A stretch of DNA of 8,877 bases from an uncultured Lachnoclostridium sp. (GTDB lineage: Bacteria > Bacillota > Clostridia > Lachnospirales > Lachnospiraceae). Positions 1-5,780 of this stretch are shown in pieces. The DNA lies in NCBI GenBank assembly GCA_902464595.1, contig CABQJX010000113.1, positions 1 to 8,877 of the forward strand. Direction: 5' to 3'. Below the pieces are notes generated by a model, which worked only from the letters and a program-made list of their open reading frames with translations, had not been told where the DNA came from and searched no databases. Both the position numbers and the translations under genes were made by a program. Every line of letters begins with the position of its first letter. Position 1 is the stretch's first letter.

Positions 1-48
1 GCCTGGTTTGGGACCAGGAGGTCGCAGGTTCGAATCCTGTCACCCCGA
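1..48 (+). tRNA. tRNA-Pro(UGG), 3' part only (cut by window start)
   Basis: The window opens inside a tRNA. An anticodon stem CCTGG/CCAGG encloses the 7-nt loop TTTGGGA, which gives anticodon TGG (proline). A T arm with loop TTCGAAT follows at about 24-40, then the 3' acceptor strand CACCCCG (41-47) and discriminator A (48). The 5' acceptor strand and D arm lie upstream of the window. No CCA is encoded, so the end must be added by tRNA nucleotidyltransferase. Confidence 0.9.
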
Positions 49-72
49 TTTAATTCAATAGAAGTAAAGTAT

Positions 73-144
73 GCGCGAGTGGCTCAGGGGTGGAGCACCA
101 CCTTGCCAAGGTGGGGGCCGCGGGTTCGAATCCCGTCTCGCGCT
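73..144 (+). tRNA. tRNA-Gly(GCC)
   Basis: This is a complete 72-nt cloverleaf. The acceptor strand GCGCGAG pairs with CTCGCGC. The anticodon stem CCACC/GGTGG encloses TTGCCAA, giving anticodon GCC. The T loop is TTCGAAT and the discriminator is T, as is usual for glycine tRNAs. CCA is not encoded. A T-rich run follows at once (TTTTTCTTTC from 145) and may help end transcription. It lies 24 nt after tRNA-Pro, so the two are probably co-transcribed. Confidence 0.95.
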
Positions 145-221
145 TTTTCTTTCATTTTAGAGAGTCTTTGTTTATCTCGGGGAATTATTTCTTTCAGATT
201 TGTTTTTAAATTTGTATACAA

Positions 222-257
222 TGGGAAATCTTGAATTGTCAGGGTTTCCCAATTTTT
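222..257 (+). terminator. weak hairpin plus T-run in the tRNA/ATPase gap (possible terminator)
   Basis: TGGGAAA (222-228) and TTTCCCA (245-251) can form a 7-bp stem around a 16-nt loop, followed by AATTTTTG. It may end read-through from the tRNA genes or sit in the leader of the ATPase gene. A -10-like TACAAT occurs at 217-222 without a convincing -35, so the promoter of the ATPase gene is not settled. The long loop makes this a weak call. Confidence 0.3.
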
Positions 258-301
258 GTATTTACAAAAGATTTTTATTAGAGTTAGAAAGGGGAAGGAT
301 T

Positions 302-1786
302 ATGCCAGTATTTGATTTTAACGCCGCTTCTGATTCAACAGAACCGGCTGTATGCACCTATACTATTTTTGCTTCCAATGAGACGGAGGCTACGCCAGAG
401 AAGCCGATTCTGGTTTTGGATAACCATGAAAAACAGTGGAAGCATCATTCTCTGGGAATGTTTACGAATCCCATCAAAGAGACTTCATTTTCTTTTCGGG
501 AAGATGAGGGGGAGAAAAAGGCTTCCATTCTTCAGATCGACGCCCGCTTTGTAAGCCTGATCCGGTGGCTGGGGGAAAACCATATTAATGTCCGTTTATC
601 TGGAAAAAACAGGGAGGACGGTTATGCTGTTTACCGGATCAGGGAAACAGCCTTTGGAGCCGGGGGAAAGCTGTCTGCAGAGGATGGATTCCTTCAGTTT
701 ATGATCGAGCGCCTTTTGGCAAGCAGTGCGCCGGAGCTGGGGGACGAAGATGAAGATGCAGATGAATCAGGAGATGAGATGAAGCTTACCAGTATTCAGA
801 GCATCACGGATTTTATGACCTGTGCAGGAAAGACACTTCCAGATAATATACGTCTGTGGGCCCGTCGGAATTTGGCTGTGGCGAGATCCAGTGAGGTGAC
901 TCCAGAGGAGCGCCGCCATGCCCAGAGAGCTCTTTCGATCATGATGAACATTCAATGGAAAAATCATTATTTTGAGTCCATTGATATTGACCAGGCGAAA
1001 AAAATTCTGGATGAGGAGCTTTACGGTATGGAGCGGGTAAAGCAGAGGATTATTGAGACCATTATACAGATCAACCGTACCCATACTCTTCCTGCTTATG
1101 GACTGCTTTTGGTAGGTCCGGCGGGAACCGGTAAATCCCAGATCGCTTATGCTGTAGCTCGGATTTTGAAATTGCCGTGGACTACATTGGATATGAGTTC
1201 CATCAATGACCCGGAGCAGCTGACAGGAAGCTCCCGTATCTATACCAACGCTAAGCCGGGTATCATTATGGAGGCTTTTTCTATGGCAGGAGAGTCCAAT
1301 CTGGTGTTTATCATTAATGAGCTGGACAAGGCAGCCTCCGGAAAGGGAAACGGCAATCCAGCCGATGTACTTTTGACTCTTTTAGATAATCTTGGGTTTA
1401 CAGATAACTATATGGAGTGCATGATCCCTACTGTAGGCGTATACCCCATTGCAACAGCCAATGATAAGAGCCAGATCAGCGCCCCGCTCATGTCGCGGTT
1501 TGCGGTGATCGAGCTGCCTGATTATACCCCGGAGGAGAAAAAGATCATTTTCTCCCAGTATGCTCTTCCGAAGGTATTAGAGCGAATGGGAATGCAGGAG
1601 CAGGAGTGCGTAGTCACGGAGTCTGGCTTAGATGCGGTGATCCAGTATTTTGCCCAGACAACAGGGATCCGCGACCTGGAACAGGCGGCAGAACATATGG
1701 CAGCCAATGCCCTTTATCAGATCGAAGTGGATAAGACGTCACAGGTTGTCTTTGACAGGGAACAGGTGGAAAAGCTATTAGGATAA
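302..1786 (+). CDS. Lon-like AAA+ ATPase lacking the protease domain
   Basis: Cytoplasmic AAA+ ATPase of 494 aa. Residues about 205-265 resemble the end of the Lon N-terminal region, and the ATPase module that follows is Lon-like. Visible motifs are Walker A GPAGTGKS (272-279), Walker B VFIINELDKA with Asn339 where Lon has Asp, sensor 1 ATAND (Asn387), a candidate arginine finger Arg399 in PLMSRFAVIEL, and sensor 2 GIRDLE (Arg457). The protein stops straight after the small alpha-helical lid. No S16 peptidase domain or Ser-Lys dyad follows, and a strong terminator closes the gene. The first ~200 residues are not recognised and hold an acidic patch (148-160). The ATG at 302 is chosen because GGGGAAGG sits just upstream; a TTG start at 200 would add 34 residues but lacks a ribosome site. 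Substrate is unknown. It may act as an unfoldase, remodeller or regulatory ATPase. The AAA+ assignment is firm; the role is open. Confidence 0.85.
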   Translation: MPVFDFNAASDSTEPAVCTYTIFASNETEATPEKPILVLDNHEKQWKHHSLGMFTNPIKETSFSFREDEGEKKASILQIDARFVSLIRWLGENHINVRLSGKNREDGYAVYRIRETAFGAGGKLSAEDGFLQFMIERLLASSAPELGDEDEDADESGDEMKLTSIQSITDFMTCAGKTLPDNIRLWARRNLAVARSSEVTPEERRHAQRALSIMMNIQWKNHYFESIDIDQAKKILDEELYGMERVKQRIIETIIQINRTHTLPAYGLLLVGPAGTGKSQIAYAVARILKLPWTTLDMSSINDPEQLTGSSRIYTNAKPGIIMEAFSMAGESNLVFIINELDKAASGKGNGNPADVLLTLLDNLGFTDNYMECMIPTVGVYPIATANDKSQISAPLMSRFAVIELPDYTPEEKKIIFSQYALPKVLERMGMQEQECVVTESGLDAVIQYFAQTTGIRDLEQAAEHMAANALYQIEVDKTSQVVFDREQVEKLLG

Positions 1787-1806
1787 TTTTTAGGATGATT
1801 TTTTAG

Positions 1807-1865
1807 AAAAGATTCGGACTCAGCTGCACCGGATCCGGTGCAGCTGAGTCCGAATCTTTTTGTTT
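1807..1865 (+). terminator. perfectly palindromic intrinsic terminator
   Basis: Positions 1807-1860 form a perfect 54-nt inverted repeat centred on GGATCC. Each arm is 27 nt, beginning AAAAGATTCGGACTC and ending GAGTCCGAATCTTTT. A T-rich run (TTTTTGTTTT) follows on the + strand and the arm opens with AAAA, so it could end transcription in both directions. It starts 20 nt after the ATPase stop codon and separates that gene from the iron locus. Confidence 0.9.
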
Positions 1866-1942
1866 TAGCTGTTTGTTTCGATCGTTGAATCGCTGAACGG
1901 CTGAACGGTTACCCAAAATGCGGAAATCAAAAGAAAAAGTAG

Positions 1943-1971
1943 TTGACAATCTGGTTAGTTGGTGCTAATCT
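1943..1971 (+). promoter_or_regulatory. promoter of the feo locus
   Basis: A perfect -35 TTGACA (1943-1948) is separated by 17 nt from TAATCT (1966-1971), a weak -10. Transcription would start near 1978, about 34 nt before the first feoA start. A candidate metal-repressor operator fills the spacer and overlaps the -10. The -35 is convincing; the -10 is chosen mainly by spacing. Confidence 0.6.
1950..1968 (+). promoter_or_regulatory. candidate DtxR/IdeR-type operator at the feoA promoter
   Basis: The core TTAGTTGGTGCTAA (1955-1968) has the pattern TTAG-N6-CTAA, the same as the better site upstream of feoB. Against the DtxR/IdeR consensus TTAGGTTAGCCTAACCTAA the 19-nt stretch matches at 12 positions by my alignment, so alone it is weak. 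Its place between -35 and -10 suits repression by steric block. A second inverted repeat, GAGTTA-N8-TAACTC (1979-1998), lies just before the ribosome site and could be an extra operator or a leader hairpin. Confidence 0.4.
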
Positions 1972-2011
1972 TGTTAAAGAGTTAGTTGAAGGTAACTCCA
2001 AAGGAGGAAAG

Positions 2012-2227
2012 ATGAGTATGCCCCTTACAATGGCAAAAGAAGGAGCTGTAGCTTCGATACAGAGAGTGGGAGGCCGGGAAGATGTGCGCCGGCATTTGGA
2101 AAATATGGGATTTGTACCAGGTGCAGATGTGACCGTGATTTCTGTCAATAAAGGAAATGTGATCGTCAGCGTAAAGGAATCACGAATTGCCATCAGCAAG
2201 GAAATGGCAAATAAAATTATGGTGTAA
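2012..2227 (+). CDS. feoA: FeoA-domain protein (first copy, divergent)
   Basis: Small cytoplasmic SH3-like FeoA protein of 71 aa, partner of the ferrous iron transporter FeoB. The family signature is visible in the central HLENMGFVPGADVTVISV, matching the usual R-L-x-x-MG-(hydrophobic)-x-x-G-x-x-V pattern, followed by V-x-V-x-x-SRIAIS in place of the usual GYELSLR strand. It lacks the PLGDP-type loop present in the second copy. AAAGGAGG (2000-2007) is the ribosome site; ATG 2012 is 4 nt and ATG 2018 is 10 nt from GGAGG, so the protein may be two residues shorter. FeoA proteins are thought to bind FeoB or tune its activity; the exact role of this copy is inferred. Confidence 0.85.
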   Translation: MSMPLTMAKEGAVASIQRVGGREDVRRHLENMGFVPGADVTVISVNKGNVIVSVKESRIAISKEMANKIMV

Positions 2228-2333
2228 GACAATCGTGGGAAAATAAAAAGATAATTATAGGAATAATTAACTGAATATAGGAATTACATCATTTATTAGG
2301 AAGATAAAAGACGGGAGTGGGAAAGGAGTAAAA
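2228..2333. other. A+T-rich gap between the two feoA genes
   Basis: This 106-nt A+T-rich spacer contains the 9-nt direct repeat TATAGGAAT at 2256-2264 and 2276-2284, spaced exactly 20 bp apart. I see no terminator and no convincing promoter, so the two feoA genes are probably on one transcript. The gap ends with GAAAGGAG, the ribosome site of the second feoA. Confidence 0.4.
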
Positions 2334-2579
2334 ATGCAGACGTTAAAAGAGGCTAAGTGCGGGAATACAGTGGCAGTTGTAAAGCTTCACGGAGAGGGAG
2401 CGGTAAAACGCCGTATTATGGATATGGGGATCACTAAGGGGACGGAGGTATATATTCGGAAGGTAGCGCCTTTGGGGGATCCTGTGGAGGTCACAGTGAG
2501 GGGATATGAGTTGTCACTGCGAAAAGCGGATGCGCAGATGATCGAAGTTCAGCCCATTGGCTCGGCTGCGTCCCATTGA
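2334..2579 (+). CDS. feoA: FeoA-domain protein (second copy, canonical)
   Basis: FeoA protein of 81 aa. The typical pattern is clear: EGAVKRRIMDMGITKGTEVYIRKV, then the loop APLGDPVEVTVRG and the strand GYELSLRKADA, all hallmarks of canonical FeoA. The ATG at 2334 follows GGAAAGGAG with good spacing. It lies between a divergent FeoA copy and FeoB, consistent with the feoA-feoA-feoB order common in Clostridia. A short hairpin plus T7 begins at its stop codon, so some transcripts may end here and feoB may depend partly on its own promoter. It acts in the cytoplasm on the FeoB G-domain or membrane core (family knowledge). Confidence 0.93.
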   Translation: MQTLKEAKCGNTVAVVKLHGEGAVKRRIMDMGITKGTEVYIRKVAPLGDPVEVTVRGYELSLRKADAQMIEVQPIGSAASH

Positions 2580-2600
2580 TCCTGAGGGATCTATTTTTTT
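2578..2600 (+). terminator. short intrinsic terminator between feoA and feoB
   Basis: GATCC (2578-2582) and GGATC (2587-2591) form a 5-bp stem with loop TGAG, followed by TATTTTTTT. It overlaps the feoA stop codon. The short stem suggests partial termination, giving more feoA than feoB message. Confidence 0.55.
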
Positions 2601-2606
2601 AAAAAT

Positions 2607-2625
2607 ATAAGTTAGCCTAAGCTAA
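2607..2625 (+). promoter_or_regulatory. DtxR/IdeR-type iron box upstream of feoB
   Basis: ATAAGTTAGCCTAAGCTAA matches the known DtxR/IdeR operator consensus TTAGGTTAGCCTAACCTAA at 16 of 19 positions, with an intact GTTAGCCTAA centre. It lies 80 nt before feoB and just after the feoA terminator, so feoB probably has its own metal-controlled promoter. A TAATCT at 2623-2628, identical to the proposed -10 of the upstream promoter, overlaps its end; no clear -35 is visible. Repression with bound Fe2+ (or Mn2+) is inferred. No DtxR gene is present in the window. Confidence 0.6.
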
Positions 2626-2704
2626 TCTATTTGCGGTTTCTGAAAGAGCTGCCTGAAAAAAGAGAATAAGAGAGTGCAGCGAGGGAAGAAGGAGGATATG
2701 AAAC

Positions 2705-4879
2705 ATGTCAATCAAAATTGCTTTAGCAGGAAATCCGAACTGCGGCAAGACCACACTGTTTAATGGCCTTACCGGTTCCAATCAGTTTGTAGGAAACTGG
2801 CCGGGAGTTACAGTGGAGAAAAAAGAGGGAAAGTTAAAGGGGAATAGGGATGTGATTATCACCGATCTTCCGGGAATTTATTCCTTGTCCCCTTATACCT
2901 TAGAGGAAGTGGTGGCAAGAAATTATCTGATCACAGAGAGGCCGGATGCAATTTTGAATATTGTGGACGGAACGAATCTTGAGAGGAATCTGTACCTTTC
3001 CACTCAGCTTATGGAGTTGGGTATCCCGGTTGTGATGGCAGTCAATATGATGGATGTGGTCAGGAAAAATGGCGATGTGATCCATGTAGAGAGGCTTTCA
3101 AAAGAGTTAGGCTGCCCCGTATTGGAAATCTCAGCGTTAAAGGGAAATGGGATCATGGAGGCGGCTGCAAAGGCAGTAGAGCTGGCCGGACATAAAAAAG
3201 GAACCGCTCCGATTCATCGCTTTTCTAAAGAAACAGAGGAATATCTCCAGGAGATCATGGAACGGATGGGAACAGAAATTCCCGATGGCCAGAGACGATT
3301 TTATGCAGTAAAGCTTTTTGAAAGAGACGAGAAGATCCTTTCCTCTCTGAAGCAGGTTCCTCAGGTGGAGGACATTATCAAACGGGCGGAAAAAGCGATG
3401 GACGATGACGCAGAGAGTATTATCACCAATGAACGCTACACTTATATTACCTCAATCATTGATTCCTGCTATAAGAAAAAGAACAGGGGAAAACAGAGTA
3501 CATCGGATAAGATCGATCATATCGTAACCAACCGCTGGCTGGCCCTTCCGATTTTTGCAGCTGTGATGTGGCTGGTGTATTATGTATCCGTTACTACAGT
3601 GGGAACTTGGGCAACAGACTGGGCTAATGATGGGGTATTTGGTGAAGGATGGAATTTCTTTGGGTACTCTGTCCCAGGTGTTCCGGTATTAGTGGAGGCT
3701 TTCCTTACAAGTGTAGGATGTGCGGATTGGCTGTCCAGCCTTATCCTGGATGGAATTGTGGCTGGAGTGGGAGCTGTGCTGGGATTTGTGCCGCAGATGC
3801 TGGTGCTGTTTATTTTTCTGGCTTTTCTGGAAGCCTGCGGATACATGGCCAGGGTAGCTTTCATTATGGACCGGATCTTCCGTAAGTTTGGATTGTCAGG
3901 AAAATCCTTTATCCCTATGTTGATCGGAACTGGATGCGGTGTGCCGGGTATCATGGCTTCCCGTACCATTGAAAATGACAGAGACCGCAAGATGACCATT
4001 ATAACTACTACTTTTATCCCATGCGGTGCAAAGCTGCCTATTATTGCCCTCTTTGCAGGCGCTTTATTTGGAGGGGCTTCCTGGGTTGCTCCCAGTGCCT
4101 ATTTTGTAGGGATTGCGGCTATTATCTGCTCTGGAATTATTTTAAAAAAGACAAGTCTCTTTGCTGGCGATCCCGCCCCCTTTGTGATGGAGCTTCCCGC
4201 TTATCACCTTCCTACTGTGTCAAATGTGTTCCGCAGTATGTGGGAGAGAGGCTCCTCGTTCATTAAGAAGGCAGGAACCGTAATCCTTTTGTCTACCATT
4301 TTTATATGGTTTACCTCCAGCTTTGGGATTGTGGACGGACACTTTGGAATGGTAGAGGATCTGTCAGATGGATTTTTATCCTATCTTGGACGTGGGATCG
4401 CATGGATCTTTGCGCCTCTGGGATGGGGAAATTGGCAGGCAGCAGTGGCCGCGATTACTGGACTGGTGGCAAAGGAAAATGTGGTCGGAACATTTGGAAT
4501 CCTCTATGGATTTGCCGAGGTGGCTGAGGATGGTGCAGAGATATGGGGAACCCTGTCTCAGAGTTTTACTGCAGTCAGCGCTTATTCCTTCCTGGTGTTT
4601 AATCTTTTATGCGCTCCCTGTTTTGCAGCCATGGGTGCGATCAAGAGAGAGATGAACAATACAAAGTGGACCTTATTTGCGATCGGCTATCAGACAGTCT
4701 TAGCTTATTGTGTATCCTTATGCATTTACCAACTGGGGACATGGGCTGTTTCCGGAAGGTTTGGATTCGGAACTGCTACTGCAATCCTGCTGATCTTATT
4801 GTTTGTGTTTTTGTTAGTAAGACCCTATAAGGAAAAAATGTCTATGAAAATAAAGGCAGGAGTGGGAACCGTTTCTTAG
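2705..4879 (+). CDS. feoB: ferrous iron transporter FeoB
   Basis: Inner-membrane Fe2+ importer of 724 aa, within the usual range of the family. The N-terminal G-domain has G1 GNPNCGKT (9-16), G2 VGNWPGVT (29-36), G3 DLPG (54-57), G4 NMMD (114-117) and G5 SALKG (143-147). A helical guanine-dissociation-inhibitor region follows at about 160-255. The membrane core from about 280 to 715 contains the first gate motif (GTGCGVPG from 408, then IPCGAKLP with Cys440) and the second gate GLVAKENVVGT (from 586). The C-terminus is short and basic, with no added Cys-rich tail. The ribosome site GGAGG (2691-2695) is 9 nt before the ATG. It lies downstream of two FeoA genes and a DtxR-type iron box, which supports low-iron induction. 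A Fur-like remnant follows after 30 nt. Confidence 0.97.
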   Translation: MSIKIALAGNPNCGKTTLFNGLTGSNQFVGNWPGVTVEKKEGKLKGNRDVIITDLPGIYSLSPYTLEEVVARNYLITERPDAILNIVDGTNLERNLYLSTQLMELGIPVVMAVNMMDVVRKNGDVIHVERLSKELGCPVLEISALKGNGIMEAAAKAVELAGHKKGTAPIHRFSKETEEYLQEIMERMGTEIPDGQRRFYAVKLFERDEKILSSLKQVPQVEDIIKRAEKAMDDDAESIITNERYTYITSIIDSCYKKKNRGKQSTSDKIDHIVTNRWLALPIFAAVMWLVYYVSVTTVGTWATDWANDGVFGEGWNFFGYSVPGVPVLVEAFLTSVGCADWLSSLILDGIVAGVGAVLGFVPQMLVLFIFLAFLEACGYMARVAFIMDRIFRKFGLSGKSFIPMLIGTGCGVPGIMASRTIENDRDRKMTIITTTFIPCGAKLPIIALFAGALFGGASWVAPSAYFVGIAAIICSGIILKKTSLFAGDPAPFVMELPAYHLPTVSNVFRSMWERGSSFIKKAGTVILLSTIFIWFTSSFGIVDGHFGMVEDLSDGFLSYLGRGIAWIFAPLGWGNWQAAVAAITGLVAKENVVGTFGILYGFAEVAEDGAEIWGTLSQSFTAVSAYSFLVFNLLCAPCFAAMGAIKREMNNTKWTLFAIGYQTVLAYCVSLCIYQLGTWAVSGRFGFGTATAILLILLFVFLLVRPYKEKMSMKIKAGVGTVS

Positions 4880-4909
4880 GGACAGAATTTCAGAAGCAAG
4901 GAGTCGGTT

Positions 4910-5170
4910 ATGTGGCAGAAGGAACAGGTGATTGCAGAGTTCCAGAAGCGGGGAATGAGGGTCACAAGGCAGAGAAAAGGGCTGTTGGATGTGATTTTAA
5001 AGGGCGGATGGAGCAATTGCAAGGAAATCTATTATGAAGCCAAAAAACAGGATCCCAGCCTGGGGATGGCTACCGTTTACAGAACCGTAGGGGTATTGGA
5101 GGAAATAGGAATCCTATCCCGCTCCTGTCAGTACTCCTTTCAGGCCGCGCACACAGTAAGGAAATCCTAA
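4910..5170 (+). pseudogene. truncated Fur-family regulator (DNA-binding domain only)
   Basis: The 86-aa product matches the winged-helix N-terminal domain of Fur-family repressors: MRVTRQRKGLLDVIL, then CKEIYYEAKK and the recognition helix region LGMATVYRTVGVLEEIGIL. Complete Fur proteins have about 130-150 aa. Here translation ends after SRSCQYSFQAAHTVRKS, with no dimerisation domain and none of its metal-binding His/Cys residues. Neither of the other two forward frames downstream encodes a C-terminal domain, so a simple frameshift does not explain it. A good ribosome site (AAGGAG, 6-nt spacing) and a 30-nt gap after feoB suggest it is still co-transcribed. The stop codon lies inside a hairpin. 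It may be a decayed gene or a short expressed DNA-binding stub; dimerisation, and so normal repression, seems unlikely. Confidence 0.7.
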
Positions 5171-5191
5171 GACCCCATAAGGGTCTATAGG
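5163..5191 (+). repeat. hairpin over the stop codon of the Fur remnant
   Basis: TCCTA-AGACCC (5165-5175) pairs with GGGTCT-A-TAGGA (5181-5192) around loop CATAA, giving 11 bp with one bulged A. No T-run follows, so it is not a typical intrinsic terminator. It may stabilise the 3' end of the feoB transcript. Confidence 0.5.
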
Positions 5192-5217
5192 ACAAAAGTA
5201 AAAATAGCCTGTTTTAT

Positions 5218-5297
5218 GGGGCAGCTGCCAAGTGTTCAAACACCTTGTTTTATTTGAGTGTTTGGATCTGTGGCAGCTGCTCTTAGTTTTATTTTTA
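5218..5297 (+). terminator. large two-part hairpin after the feo locus
   Basis: GCAGCTGCCA (5221-5230) and TGGCAGCTGC (5271-5280) pair perfectly. Inside, after a symmetric 6-nt internal loop, CAAACAC (5237-5243) pairs with GTGTTTG (5258-5264). T-rich sequence follows (TTAGTTTTATTTTT). It is the most likely transcription end of the feo locus, although the T-run is interrupted. The size and internal symmetry would also fit a short relic inverted-repeat element. Confidence 0.5.
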
Positions 5298-5298
5298 A

Positions 5299-5328
5299 CA
5301 ACTTTAATGGATAAAAGTGATAAAGTTG
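5299..5328. repeat. 8-bp inverted repeat in the A+T-rich gap
   Basis: CAACTTTA (5299-5306) is the exact reverse complement of TAAAGTTG (5321-5328), with a 14-nt spacer. It lies about 65 bp upstream of the riboswitch promoter and could be a regulator site. Otherwise 5281-5391 is A+T-rich and holds no gene I can support. Confidence 0.3.
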
Positions 5329-5391
5329 CACAAACAAACAATAGGGAAAAACTGTAAAAATAAAAAAATAACGGGAAATTACAAAAAAACA

Positions 5392-5420
5392 TTGATTTTT
5401 TCGATAAATAATGTTAAAGT
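5392..5420 (+). promoter_or_regulatory. promoter of the glycine riboswitch transcript
   Basis: TTGATT (5392-5397) and TAAAGT (5415-5420) are 17 nt apart, and TGT just before the second hexamer makes an extended -10. Transcription would begin near 5427, shortly before the riboswitch leader. The surroundings are A+T-rich. Confidence 0.6.
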
Positions 5421-5441
5421 ATAAACAAAGTTAATGACTTG

Positions 5442-5656
5442 CCGGTTGATGGATTCGGGAGAGCTTACAGGAGGCCATATGATTATGTGCCCAGGGTAAC
5501 GCCGAAGGGGACGCGCAAACTCTCAGGCAAAAGAATCGAATCTGGACGGGACTCTGGAGAAGGTCACATTTTATTGTAGGATTACAGTGAAAGGGTGAAT
5601 ACCGATGAAGCAACCTGGTATCAGGGAAACTTTCAGGTAAAAGGACAGAGGCAGAC
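5442..5656 (+). promoter_or_regulatory. tandem glycine riboswitch
   Basis: Two glycine aptamers stand in tandem. Aptamer 1 has P1 GATTCG (5452-5457) with CGAATC (5537-5542), then GGGAGAGC, the conserved GCCGAAGGGG block, and CTCTCAGGCAAAAGA. Aptamer 2 begins CTCTGGAGAAGG, has ACCGATGAAGC (a variant of the usual core) and ends CTTTCAGGTAAAAGGACAGAG; CTCTG (5552-5556) pairs with CAGAG (5646-5650) as P1. TGATG at 5447-5451 in the leader fits the kink-turn known between leader and inter-aptamer linker. The closing strand of aptamer 2 is also the 5' arm of the following terminator, so bound glycine should block termination. This predicts an ON switch for the EIIC-like gene. Confidence 0.95.
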
Positions 5657-5704
5657 AAGGGGATACGTATATATTTATACGTTTTAAGTCTGTCTCTGTT
5701 TTTT
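5645..5704 (+). terminator. riboswitch-controlled terminator (expression platform)
   Basis: ACAGAGGCAGAC (5645-5656) pairs with GTCTGTCTCTGT (5688-5699) over 12 bp with one G-U, followed by T6 (5699-5704). The intervening sequence has its own hairpin, ACGTATA (5665-5671) with TATACGT (5676-5682). The 5' arm contains CAGAG, the P1 strand of aptamer 2, so the terminator and the glycine-bound aptamer exclude each other. Confidence 0.9.
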
Positions 5705-5780
5705 GCGTCGTTTTGGGGTCGTCTGATTACTTAAAGGGAACAGTATCGACGAAAACGCACAAACAGGAGGAAGACGATTT

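Noticed and set aside
73..144. tRNA-Gly as an integration site with the ATPase gene as island cargo
   Set aside because: No integrase gene and no direct repeat of the tRNA 3' end occur in the window.
200..301. N-terminal extension of the ATPase from a TTG codon at 200
   Set aside because: No ribosome site precedes it, and a -10-like element and a hairpin occupy the stretch. ATG 302 has GGGGAAGG just upstream.
1943..2011. N-terminal extension of the first FeoA from TTG 1943
   Set aside because: That codon is part of the TTGACA -35 element, and AAAGGAGG lies just before ATG 2012/2018.
3580..3999. 139-codon minus-strand frame within feoB
   Set aside because: Low-complexity product inside the conserved FeoB membrane core.
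5114..5392. 92-codon minus-strand frame covering the post-Fur gap
   Set aside because: Its sequence is Phe/Ser/Lys-rich as expected from translating A+T-rich DNA, it spans the two hairpins, and it has no ribosome site.
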